DNA of 35,354 nt from SIG440 sp045587485 (GCA_045587485.1 JAZNCI010000050.1:1-35354), one strand, 5' to 3'; shown: positions 1 to 5,598, numbered from the stretch's first letter. Translations and numbers: made by a program. The notes: generated by a model from the sequence alone, not told the origin.

Positions 1-66
1 CGGTACTAAATCTTCTATGCTTATCATTTCTACTTGATATCTGTTTTCATAGCCTTTTTGCATCAT
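1..66 (-). CDS. IS1182-like transposase, N-terminal fragment (runs off window)
   Basis: Only the first 22 codons lie in the window; the gene continues past position 1. The reading begins MMQKGYENRYQ and continues VEMISIEDLVP. The pattern of a short basic lead followed by hydrophobic-x-S-I-E-D-L-V-P is the usual opening of IS1182/DUF772 transposases, where it precedes the DHLLRKID segment. A GGTGATG ribosome binding site lies directly upstream (around 67-79) and a TATAAT-like -10 at 84-89. This would be the 5' end of an insertion sequence whose body lies to the left. With only 22 residues the family call is tentative. Confidence 0.5.
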   Translation of the reverse strand, partial: MMQKGYENRYQVEMISIEDLVP

Positions 67-102
67 CTTTCATCACCATATTTATTATACCACAAAACAT
101 AG

Positions 103-130
103 AAAAAGCCCAGATAATTCTGGACTTTTT
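103..130. terminator. terminator-like hairpin at the IS end
   Basis: AAAAAGCCCAGA (103-114), loop TAAT, TCTGGACTTTTT (119-130) forms a 12-bp stem with one A/C mismatch and a T-run on either strand. It lies between the transposase promoter and the flanking DNA, where it could block transcription entering the element from outside. This placement is common for insertion sequences. Confidence 0.6.
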
Positions 131-141
131 CGACAGTCTGA

Positions 142-160
142 CCCCCCGTTATACGGGGGG
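142..160. repeat. perfect G/C palindrome beside the IS end
   Basis: CCCCCCGT (142-149), loop TAT, ACGGGGGG (153-160): a perfect 8-bp stem, conspicuous in AT-rich surroundings. It may mark the insertion sequence boundary or its target. I cannot place the exact IS end. Confidence 0.5.
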
Positions 161-173
161 ATATTTATTCTTC

Positions 174-378
174 TGGGAAAGCAGAACCATAGAGATATTT
201 TATATTTTTAATGAAATATCTCAGTTTGCTCGATATGAAATAATCCTAACGGATTATGAAATATTTTTCTTCGCAAAATGTTAAATAAAATTTGCCTTTT
301 CATATTACGAAGCAATATTTCATACACAAAGTGTATTTCATAGCGAAGCTATTTCACTTGCCGTAGGCAAATTTCATT
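174..378. repeat. hairpin-array repeat element, copy 1
   Basis: The element opens with TGGGAAAGCAGAACCAT (174-190), which recurs exactly at 4547-4563, then an AGATATTT-rich stretch. Next comes a run of short hairpins separated by a repeated word. ATGAAATA occurs at 211, 235 and 256; its inverse TATTTCAT occurs at 316 and 334, with ATTTCATT at 371. Clear hairpins are ATAATCC/GGATTAT (240-257), TACAC/GTGTA (323-335), TAGC/GCTA (341-351) and TTGCC/GGCAA (358-370). The spacer word switches orientation halfway, so the whole unit can fold as a star of hairpins closed by AATGAAAT/ATTTCATT. It ends just before the terminator of the tRNA at 412-488. No ORF is evident. Confidence 0.75.
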
Positions 379-379
379 G

Positions 380-410
380 AAAAAAGCACCGACATAGTCG
401 ATGCTTTTTT
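380..410 (-). terminator. terminator of the CAU tRNA
   Basis: Read on the minus strand: AAAAAAGCATCGAC, a 3-nt loop, GTCGGTGCTTTTTT, immediately after the tRNA CCA end. Confidence 0.85.
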
Positions 411-411
411 C

Positions 412-488
412 TGGTGGATCTTCAGGGACTCGAACCCCGGACCGACCGGTTATGAGCCGGTTGCTCTAACCAACTGAGCTAAAGATCC
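412..488 (-). tRNA. tRNA with CAU anticodon (probably tRNA-Ile2, else elongator tRNA-Met)
   Basis: A 77-nt cloverleaf with CCA encoded (412-414). The acceptor stem pairs GGATCTT with AAGATCC; the anticodon arm is ACCGG-CTCATAA-CCGGT. The CAT anticodon is shared by initiator, elongator Met and lysidine-modified Ile2 tRNAs. The A1-type D-arm and the overall layout resemble the Bacillus/Clostridium Ile2 tRNA more than elongator Met, but this is a judgement from memory. Confidence 0.9.
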
Positions 489-511
489 TCGTTGAATTTA
501 CAACAAAAGTT

Positions 512-540
512 ATTATACAGTAAAATAATTCTTTTGACAA
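512..540 (-). promoter_or_regulatory. promoter of the CAU tRNA
   Basis: On the minus strand, TTGTCA (535-540), a 17-bp spacer, then TATAAT (512-517), about 25 bp before the tRNA. Confidence 0.8.
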
Positions 541-568
541 GAAAAATTTATATATTTTTAAAAAATGC

Positions 569-597
569 TTGATTTATTTTTTAATATGTGCTATTAT
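569..597 (+). promoter_or_regulatory. promoter of the antiporter gene
   Basis: TTGATT (569-574), a 17-bp spacer, TATTAT (592-597). Transcription would start near 604, giving a leader of about 144 nt before the start codon at 748. Confidence 0.65.
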
Positions 598-610
598 TTT
601 CTAGGTCGCG

Positions 611-718
611 TTAAAATCAAGATACACTTATTAAATTTTAGTTTTTTGAGATGTTTGTACCGACAGACAAGTTCTTCAAAGGAACTTGTCTATATTTTAG
701 GTTTTATCTTGATTTTAA
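611..718 (+). promoter_or_regulatory. structured 5' leader of the antiporter gene (candidate cis-regulatory RNA)
   Basis: TTAAAATCAAGATA (611-624) is perfectly complementary to TATCTTGATTTTAA (705-718), a 14-bp closing helix. Inside it AGACAAGTTC (665-674) pairs with GAACTTGTCT (682-691). The structure begins a few nucleotides after the predicted transcription start and ends 30 nt before the start codon, as expected for a regulatory leader. The sequence ATTTTAG-TTTT/ATTTTAGGTTTT recurs inside it. I do not recognise a known riboswitch (no match to the ydaO, nhaA-I or DUF1646 motifs as I remember them). A small MITE with 14-bp ends is the alternative. Confidence 0.55.
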
Positions 719-747
719 TATATAAATTAAAAAAAGGAAGCGAAAAA

Positions 748-2046
748 ATGAGTACATTATTATCTGTTTCAATTGCCCTTCTTGCAGGCCTTCTTATGAC
801 AAGGGTATTTAAACCCTTTAAACTACCTTCTGTTACTGCATACCTTATTGCAGGTATTTTAATTGGTCCTTACTGTGTTGGCAGACTGGGAATCAATGGT
901 CTTGGCTTTAATTCGCACGATGCCGTATCGGCACTTTCTCTTGTTTCTGATGTTGCTTTGGGTTTTATTGCTTTTTCAATCGGAAACGAATTCAGATTGT
1001 CTGACCTTAAACAAACCGGTAAACAAGCTTTTGTGATTGGTATATTGCAGGCTTTGGTTGCAACCTTGTTTGTGGATATTGCATTGATTATTGTTCATCT
1101 TATTATGCCCGACAAACTGACAGTTTCACAGGTTATTACACTTGGTGCTATCGCAACAGCAACTGCCCCTGCTGCTACTTTGATGGTTGTACGTCAGTAT
1201 AAAGCAAAAGGTCCCCTTACAGATTTACTTTTGCCAATTGTTGCACTTGATGATGCGGTTGGTCTTATTGTTTTTGCAGTATCTTTTGGTATTGCAAAAA
1301 CCCTGATTGTTGGTCAGGTTGATATGGTTTCAATTATTGTTAATCCCATTGCTGAAATCATATGCTCTCTTACATTGGGTGCAATTATGGGTTGGATTCT
1401 CACGCAGCTCGAAAAGATGTTTAACTCAAATACAAACCGTCTTAATATGACAATTGCTTTTGTATTCCTTACAGTTGCACTTTCAATGCTTGATTTCCAT
1501 ATCGGTCCTGTACATATCAGTTTTTCATCATTGCTCGTATGTATGATGCTGGGAACAATCTTCTGCAATATTTGTCCCTTGTCCGAGGATTTGATGGGCC
1601 AGGCTGATAAATGGACGTCACCGCTTTTTGCATTATTTTTTGTTATAAGCGGTGCAGAGCTTGAGCTTGGCGTTTTCTCAGACTGGGCAATTGTAGTTAT
1701 TGGTATTGTTTATATACTTTTCCGTTCATTAGGAAAATACGGCGGTACCTTTGTAAGTGCTAAAATGGCGAAATGCTCATCCAATATATGCAAATATCTC
1801 GGCATAACACTTTTGCCTCAGGCGGGTGTTGCACTTGGCATGTGTGCAACTGCAATGCAGTTGGGTGAAGAAGGTAATCTTATAAGAAATATTACACTTT
1901 TTGCTGTTCTTGTTTACGAGCTTGTAGGTCCGTTGCTTACACGTCAGGCACTTACTGCTGCAGGCGACATTAAACCTATACCTGATGATGTTAAAATGCG
2001 TCGTCACACCAAGCTGGCAGAAGCAAAGAATAAATCACAAAAATAA
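748..2046 (+). CDS. CPA2-type cation:proton antiporter (Na+/H+ exchanger family)
   Basis: A 432-residue polytopic membrane protein of about 12-13 hydrophobic segments that probably exchanges Na+ or K+ for H+ across the cytoplasmic membrane. The N-terminal LPSVTAYLIAGILIGP is typical of Kef/NapA-like carriers. The unwound-helix region reads ATATAPAATL (135-144), and the ion-binding pair is Asp168-Asp169 in VALDDAVGLIVF. In the family a DD pair is usual for electrogenic exchangers. There is no TrkA-N regulatory domain, so this is the bare carrier. ATG 748 is chosen because GGAAG precedes it at a normal distance; the longer open frame from 565 runs through the structured leader. A CLC antiporter follows after a terminator, so both neighbours are proton-coupled ion carriers. 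The transported ion is not evident. Confidence 0.8.
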   Translation: MSTLLSVSIALLAGLLMTRVFKPFKLPSVTAYLIAGILIGPYCVGRLGINGLGFNSHDAVSALSLVSDVALGFIAFSIGNEFRLSDLKQTGKQAFVIGILQALVATLFVDIALIIVHLIMPDKLTVSQVITLGAIATATAPAATLMVVRQYKAKGPLTDLLLPIVALDDAVGLIVFAVSFGIAKTLIVGQVDMVSIIVNPIAEIICSLTLGAIMGWILTQLEKMFNSNTNRLNMTIAFVFLTVALSMLDFHIGPVHISFSSLLVCMMLGTIFCNICPLSEDLMGQADKWTSPLFALFFVISGAELELGVFSDWAIVVIGIVYILFRSLGKYGGTFVSAKMAKCSSNICKYLGITLLPQAGVALGMCATAMQLGEEGNLIRNITLFAVLVYELVGPLLTRQALTAAGDIKPIPDDVKMRRHTKLAEAKNKSQK

Positions 2047-2050
2047 ATAC

Positions 2051-2085
2051 AAAAAATCCGGGTACTGAAAAGTATTCGGATTTTT
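2051..2085 (+). terminator. terminator after the antiporter gene
   Basis: AAAAATCCGGGTACT, loop GAAA, AGTATTCGGATTTTT: 15-bp stem with one G/T pair, ending in a T-run. Confidence 0.85.
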
Positions 2086-2105
2086 AATAAAAATTGGAGA
2101 TGAAA

Positions 2106-3365
2106 ATGATGGAAACTGTAAAAAATCAGTTTAAAGCCTCATTAGAATATGTAAAGGCGTTGGTAAAATGGCTGATAATAGCCACGGCTGTTGGAGCCGT
2201 AGGCGGTGTAGTGGGTAGCCTTTTTCATGAAAGTATAGAATATGTAACCCGTTTACGAAATGATAATAACTGGTTGATAACTTTGTTACCTGTTGGTGGG
2301 CTTGCAATTGCAGCATTATATCAGCTATTTGGCAAAAAAGATAAAATTGATACAAATCGTGTAATTGAAGCTGTTCAAACAAATAATAATGTTCCATTGA
2401 TTATGACACCGTTAATTTTTGTTGGCACTGTTATCACCCACCTTTTTGGTGGTTCAGCCGGCAGAGAGGGTGCAGCACTGCAGCTTGGCGGCAGCATTGG
2501 CTATAATCTGGGTAAGTTGTTCAGATTAAACAAAAACGATATCCATATTATTGTTATGTCAGGAATGAGTGCTGTGTTTGCGGCACTGTTTGGAACACCA
2601 CTTGCGGCAGCTTTTTTTGCGATTGAAGTAATAAGTGTGGGAGTTATACATTATGCGGCGTTGGTTCCTTGTATAATTTCTTCGATAACGGCTTATCAAA
2701 TTGCTTTGTATGGATTTGGGGTTTCTCCTGTTTCGTTTAAAATTGCTTATGTGTCCTTATCTGCTGATATTGTATTAAGGGTAATTATTCTTGCGATACT
2801 TTGCGCGTTGGTCAGCATTGTTTTTTGTGCCGCAATAAAAAAGAGTGAATATTACTTAAAAAAACTGATACCGAACCAATTTTTGCGTGCATTTACGGGA
2901 GGAGTTGCGGTTGTTTTGCTCAGCATTGCCCTGCATACAACAGAGTATAACGGTGCAGGTATGAATGTGATTGCAGATGCCCTGGCTGGTAATGTAAAAC
3001 CCTGGGCATTTGCTGTTAAGATAATCTTTACCGCTTTAACAATTGCTGCCGGTTTTAAAGGGGGCGAGATTGTTCCGGGATTTTTTATTGGCTCAACCTT
3101 TGGTTGTTTTATTGGTTCGCTTTTGGGGCTTGACCCCGGTTTTGCTGCGGCAATCGGTTTTGTTGCCCTGTTCTGTGGTGTGGTAAACTGTCCCTTTGCG
3201 TCTGTGTTACTTGCGCTTGAGGTCTTTGGAGGAAATTCAATTCTTTTGTTTGCCATTGCCTGCGGAGTAAGCTTTATGATGTCGGGATATTTTGGACTTT
3301 ATAAAAGTCAGAAATTTTTGTATTCCAAAATTAAAGAAGAATATGTTGATATGAACTTACAATAA
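2106..3365 (+). CDS. CLC-family antiporter, fluoride-exporter (CLC-F) type
   Basis: A 419-residue CLC membrane protein. THLFGGSAGREGAALQ (111-126) carries the gating glutamate Glu121. GFKGGEIVPGFF (316-327) replaces the GGIFAP filter motif of chloride CLCs with a glutamate at 321. The GSGIP motif with the central serine is missing from the expected place. As I remember the family, THLFGGSAGREG and GGE mark the F-/H+ antiporters that protect cells from fluoride, so fluoride export is inferred rather than chloride transport. GGAG at 2096-2099 fits ATG 2106 best; a TTG at 2094 would overlap this ribosome binding site. No fluoride riboswitch is recognisable in the 20 bp between the preceding terminator and the gene. 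Confidence 0.7.
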   Translation: MMETVKNQFKASLEYVKALVKWLIIATAVGAVGGVVGSLFHESIEYVTRLRNDNNWLITLLPVGGLAIAALYQLFGKKDKIDTNRVIEAVQTNNNVPLIMTPLIFVGTVITHLFGGSAGREGAALQLGGSIGYNLGKLFRLNKNDIHIIVMSGMSAVFAALFGTPLAAAFFAIEVISVGVIHYAALVPCIISSITAYQIALYGFGVSPVSFKIAYVSLSADIVLRVIILAILCALVSIVFCAAIKKSEYYLKKLIPNQFLRAFTGGVAVVLLSIALHTTEYNGAGMNVIADALAGNVKPWAFAVKIIFTALTIAAGFKGGEIVPGFFIGSTFGCFIGSLLGLDPGFAAAIGFVALFCGVVNCPFASVLLALEVFGGNSILLFAIACGVSFMMSGYFGLYKSQKFLYSKIKEEYVDMNLQ

Positions 3366-3457
3366 AAATAAAACAGCTCGTTTTTGACAGATGTCCGTTT
3401 TATAGTACATATAATGCGGTATTATAAAGACATAAAACAAAAAGGAGTTGTATTTGT

Positions 3458-3601
3458 ATGAAAAACTTTTATAATATTATTGCTGTAAACGGGCATTATG
3501 AGGTGTACAACGCAAATAATGAATTTGTTTTAAGCGGTGACACATACGCTGAATGTGAGCACGACCTTAATGAACTTGATTTTGTAAAAGCTGCGGCTTA
3601 A
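3458..3601 (+). CDS. small ORF of unknown function, 47 residues
   Basis: The product reads MKNFYNIIAVNGHYEVYNAN followed by NEFVLSGDTYAECEHDLNEL and DFVKAAA. AAAGGAG lies about 11 nt before ATG 3458, and a TATAAT (3410-3415) with TTGACA (3384-3389, spacing 20, too long) is upstream. It is soluble and acidic, without a signal peptide or cysteine motif. The alternating polar/hydrophobic pattern and the GHYEVYNANNEFVLSGDT stretch suggest a small beta-rich fold. I do not recognise a family. It stands alone between the CLC gene and tRNA-Asn. Confidence 0.6.
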   Translation: MKNFYNIIAVNGHYEVYNANNEFVLSGDTYAECEHDLNELDFVKAAA

Positions 3602-3647
3602 ATTCTACTTTGTCGAAAAAGATATATGAAAATACGGCTAAGGGGTA

Positions 3648-3675
3648 TTGACTTTTTTGAATATTTGAATATAAT
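3648..3675 (+). promoter_or_regulatory. promoter of tRNA-Asn
   Basis: TTGACT (3648-3653), 16-bp spacer, TATAAT (3670-3675), 20 bp before the tRNA. Confidence 0.75.
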
Positions 3676-3695
3676 ATATATTGTTAATTAAATAT

Positions 3696-3771
3696 TCCTC
3701 CTTAGCTCAGTCGGTAGAGCGCATGACTGTTAATCATGATGTCGCTGGTTCAAGCCCGGCAGGGGGAGCCA
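3696..3771 (+). tRNA. tRNA-Asn (GTT)
   Basis: 76 nt including an encoded CCA. The anticodon arm is CATGA-CTGTTAA-TCATG, anticodon GTT. The acceptor stem TCCTCCT pairs with AGGGGGA with one G/T pair. Confidence 0.95.
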
Positions 3772-3799
3772 AAAAACACTTCTTCGGAAGTGTTTTTTT
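3771..3799. terminator. bidirectional terminator between tRNA-Asn and the XRE gene
   Basis: A-run, CACTTC (3777-3782), loop TTCG, GAAGTG (3787-3792), T-run (3793-3799). It serves the tRNA and, read in reverse, the convergent regulator gene that ends at 3798. Confidence 0.85.
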
Positions 3800-4037
3800 A
3801 TTTTAAAAGTTCATCGACAGTTATATTTAATATTTTTGAAATAGCCACGAGTTCTATGTCGGTTACGAATCTCTTGCCACATTCAATTCGCTGAGTTGCA
3901 TTTTTATCCACATCAAGACCGGATAGTTGCAGTCTGTCAGCTAAAACTCTTTGTGATATCTTCATATTCTTTCTCATTTCAGCGATTTTTCTTCCGCAAA
4001 TATTGTTCAGCCCGTCCGCGCTTTTATTAATAAACAT
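3798..4037 (-). CDS. XRE-family HTH transcriptional regulator
   Basis: A 79-residue single-domain DNA-binding protein. The helix-turn-helix spans about residues 17-57 (GRKIAEMRKNMKISQRVLAD through NATQRIECGKR), followed by VTDIELVAISKILNITVDEL, the usual fifth-helix end of Cro/CI-type domains. The start at 4037 is chosen because AGGAGG precedes it; the open frame extends upstream to 4112 but through the promoter. It is transcribed divergently from the zinc-ribbon gene at 4142. Two palindromes in the shared intergenic region (4053-4073 and 4107-4125) are likely its operators, so autoregulation plus control of the partner is inferred. Confidence 0.85.
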   Translation of the reverse strand: MFINKSADGLNNICGRKIAEMRKNMKISQRVLADRLQLSGLDVDKNATQRIECGKRFVTDIELVAISKILNITVDELLK

Positions 4038-4052
4038 AAAAAACCTCCTCTT

Positions 4053-4073
4053 TTGACATTTAGTGCTTGTCAA
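4053..4073. promoter_or_regulatory. candidate operator 1 of the XRE regulator
   Basis: TTGACA (4053-4058) and TGTCAA (4068-4073) are inverted about a 9-bp centre. Its right half overlaps the -35 box of the zinc-ribbon promoter, so bound repressor would block RNA polymerase. Confidence 0.55.
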
Positions 4074-4095
4074 CAAAGAAATTATATGATATAAT
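4067..4095 (+). promoter_or_regulatory. promoter of the zinc-ribbon gene
   Basis: TTGTCA (4067-4072), 17-bp spacer, TATAAT (4090-4095), 47 bp before ATG 4142. Confidence 0.75.
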
Positions 4096-4106
4096 GAATC
4101 AAAATA

Positions 4107-4125
4107 TGACATTTATTGAATGTCA
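4107..4125. promoter_or_regulatory. candidate operator 2 of the XRE regulator
   Basis: TGACATT (4107-4113), 5-bp centre, AATGTCA (4119-4125), a perfect 7-bp inverted repeat. It shares the half-site TGACATTTA with operator 1 and sits just downstream of the transcription start for the zinc-ribbon gene. Confidence 0.6.
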
Positions 4126-4141
4126 ATAATGGAGGGATAAG

Positions 4142-4420
4142 ATGTATTGTTCGAAATGCGGAAACGAGATTAATGATGAAGCAATAGTATGCACTAATTG
4201 TGGCTGTGCTACGGCTAATTACGTTTCATCAAAAGAGAAGGAACAACCTATTATTATTAATAATAACAACTCAGCATCATCATCGTCTTCAGCATCTGCT
4301 GCAGCAGGAATTGGTGGAAGGGTTAGAAGAAAGTATTCATTGTTATTTGATATTTTTATGATTTGTATTACAGGTGGTCTTTGGATAATTTGGATGATTT
4401 TAAGGCCAAAATATTATTAA
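4142..4420 (+). CDS. small zinc-ribbon protein with one membrane segment
   Basis: A 92-residue protein. Cys3, Cys6, Cys17 and Cys20 form a zinc_ribbon_2-type finger (CSKCGNE ... CTNCGC). A polar, Asn/Ser/Ala-rich linker (about 37-60) follows, then basic GGRVRRK and one hydrophobic segment (about 67-86, FDIFMICITGGLWIIWMIL) ending RPKYY. It is probably anchored in the membrane with the finger in the cytoplasm. GGAGGG precedes ATG 4142. The divergent XRE regulator and operators suggest inducible expression. Function unknown; such proteins are common in Clostridia and are not assigned a pathway. Confidence 0.75.
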   Translation: MYCSKCGNEINDEAIVCTNCGCATANYVSSKEKEQPIIINNNNSASSSSSASAAAGIGGRVRRKYSLLFDIFMICITGGLWIIWMILRPKYY

Positions 4421-4546
4421 TTTTTTTGTTGATGTAATTATTTTACATTGAGTAAAGCAAGATGTTTCATTATAGTGTGTTGCATCTAAATCATTCGGCT
4501 CTTCCAGAAAAAAAGACATTTTTCTAAAAAAATCTGTCCTCTTTTA

Positions 4547-4725
4547 TGGGAAAGCAGAACCATAAAGATATTTATAATTTATAATGAATTGACAACTTCG
4601 TTGTCATGAATTGGTTTCACCATGAATTGTTGCTATCGCAACATGAATTGAATTGCATTTTAATGCACCGATAGGTGCAATTCATAAAATCGCAGATTTC
4701 AATTCGTGCCGGCAGGTAATTCATT
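4547..4725. repeat. hairpin-array repeat element, copy 2
   Basis: It starts with the same 17-bp head as copy 1, TGGGAAAGCAGAACCAT (4547-4563), and the same AT-rich follow-on. The spacer word here is ATGAATT(G), at 4584, 4606, 4622 and 4643, inverting to AATTCAT at 4679 and AATTCATT at 4718. Hairpins between the spacers are GACAA/TTGTC (4591-4605), GGT/ACC (4613-4621), GTTGC/GCAAC (4629-4642), GCACC/GGTGC inside TTGCA/TGCAA, and AAATC/GATTT (4687-4699). Stem sequences differ entirely from copy 1 while the architecture is the same. It stops directly before the terminator of the tRNA-Thr/Asp unit. Confidence 0.75.
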
Positions 4726-4726
4726 G

Positions 4727-4757
4727 AAAAAAAGCACTTCGTATGAAGTGCTTTTTT
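4727..4757 (-). terminator. terminator of the tRNA-Asp/tRNA-Thr unit
   Basis: AAAAAAAGCACTTC, loop GTAT, GAAGTGCTTTTTT: a strong stem with T-runs in both directions, directly after the tRNA-Thr CCA end. Confidence 0.9.
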
Positions 4758-4758
4758 C

Positions 4759-4834
<76 letters not shown>

Positions 4835-4839
4835 ATAAG

Positions 4840-4916
4840 TGGCGATCCGGATGGGGCTCGAACCCACGACCTCCAGCGTGACAGGCTGGCATTCTAACCA
4901 ACTGAACTACCGGACC
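4840..4916 (-). tRNA. tRNA-Asp (GTC)
   Basis: 77 nt with encoded CCA. The anticodon arm is CCAGC-CTGTCAC-GCTGG; acceptor stem GGTCCGG with CCGGATC. It is co-transcribed with tRNA-Thr, 5 bp apart. Confidence 0.95.
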
Positions 4917-4935
4917 AAATTAAGACCACTCAAGA

Positions 4936-4964
4936 ATGATACCACAAAGTTTAGAAAATGTCAA
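4936..4964 (-). promoter_or_regulatory. promoter of the tRNA-Asp/tRNA-Thr unit
   Basis: On the minus strand: TTGACA (4959-4964), 17-bp spacer, TATCAT (4936-4941). Confidence 0.8.
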
Positions 4965-5024
4965 GAGATAATATTAATATTTACTTGTTAAAATGTATAC
5001 ACCTGAAATCTTTTAAAATAATGG

Positions 5025-5053
5025 TTGACATATTTATATTCTTATGATATAAT
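5025..5053 (+). promoter_or_regulatory. rpsO-pnp promoter
   Basis: Consensus TTGACA (5025-5030), 17-bp spacer, consensus TATAAT (5048-5053). Transcription would start near 5060, giving an unusually long leader of about 275 nt before rpsO. Confidence 0.85.
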
Positions 5054-5063
5054 AACTGACGGT

Positions 5064-5212
5064 GAAACGCAAAAGCGTTTCGGTTTGCGTAAATCGCAAA
5101 CTCTTAGCAAATATTATATTTGCTAAGACCGTAGCTATTGCAATCAAGCGTAGCTTTCAAACTGAAAGTTTGAAAGTTGCAGAACAAGTTCTGCTAAAAA
5201 CGGCATAATGCC
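5064..5212 (+). repeat. string of six hairpins in the rpsO leader
   Basis: Perfect stems follow one another: GAAACGC/GCGTTTC (5064-5081), GTTTGCG/CGCAAAC (5083-5101), CTTAGCAAATA/TATTTGCTAAG (5103-5127), CTTTCAAACT/AGTTTGAAAG (5154-5176), GCAGAAC/GTTCTGC (5179-5194), GGCAT/ATGCC (5202-5212). The region begins within a few nucleotides of the predicted transcription start. It resembles the hairpin arrays at 174-378 and 4547-4725 in style, but lacks their head sequence and the ATGAAWT spacer. Confidence 0.7.
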
Positions 5213-5278
5213 ATTTTCTACGTCATTGATTATAATACAAACTGTTGTAAACCTATTGCTTAGTTTAAGGGTTGAAGA

Positions 5279-5329
5279 TTCACCGCCTTATACCAAGCTT
5301 TACGGGGATTAAAAATTTATGGAGGTGAA
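5279..5329 (+). promoter_or_regulatory. helix masking the rpsO ribosome binding site
   Basis: TTCACCGCC (5279-5287) is complementary, with one mismatch, to GGAGGTGAA (5321-5329), which contains the rpsO Shine-Dalgarno. Upstream GGTT can also pair with AACC after it. Such a helix would hide the ribosome binding site and fits translational autoregulation by S15, which is known for rpsO in several bacteria with unrelated leader structures. Confidence 0.55.
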
Positions 5330-5334
5330 ACCAA

Positions 5335-5598
5335 ATGCTTAAAGAGAGAAAAGAAGAAATTATCAAGGCTTATGCCGTACACGAAGGAGATACAGGTTCT
5401 CCCGAGGTGCAGATTGCTCTTTTGACAGAAAGAATCAATCATCTTAACGAGCATCTTAAGACTCACAAGAAAGACCATCACTCAAGACGCGGTCTTCTTA
5501 AGATGGTCGGTGTTAGAAGAAGTTTTCTTAACTACCTTATGAAGAACGATATCAACAGATACCGTGCTATTGTTGAGAAGCTTGGCTTGAGACACTAA
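5335..5598 (+). CDS. rpsO: 30S ribosomal protein S15
   Basis: An 87-residue protein, the usual size for S15, which binds the central domain of 16S rRNA early in small-subunit assembly. It shows the family signatures GDTGSPEVQIALLTERINHL, HLKTHKKDHHSRRGLL and RRSFLNYL, ending with YRAIVEKLGLRH. GGAGGTGA precedes ATG 5335. The gene lies upstream of pnp, the conserved bacterial rpsO-pnp order. Its leader carries a hairpin string and a helix that could mask the ribosome binding site. Confidence 0.98.
   Translation: MLKERKEEIIKAYAVHEGDTGSPEVQIALLTERINHLNEHLKTHKKDHHSRRGLLKMVGVRRSFLNYLMKNDINRYRAIVEKLGLRH

Noticed and set aside
174..378. CRISPR array
   Set aside because: The repeated word is only 7-8 bp, changes orientation midway and separates palindromes, not unique spacers of constant length.
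565..747. Longer antiporter start giving 61 extra N-terminal residues
   Set aside because: This stretch is a structured leader; ATG 748 has a ribosome binding site and matches the family start.
3384..3415. Promoter for the 47-residue ORF (TTGACA and TATAAT)
   Set aside because: The spacing is 20 bp, outside the usual range, so I did not list it as a promoter.
4501..4546. Terminator of the zinc-ribbon gene (AAAAGACA ... TGTCCTCTTTT)
   Set aside because: The pairing is short and interrupted; it could equally be part of the repeat element's flank.
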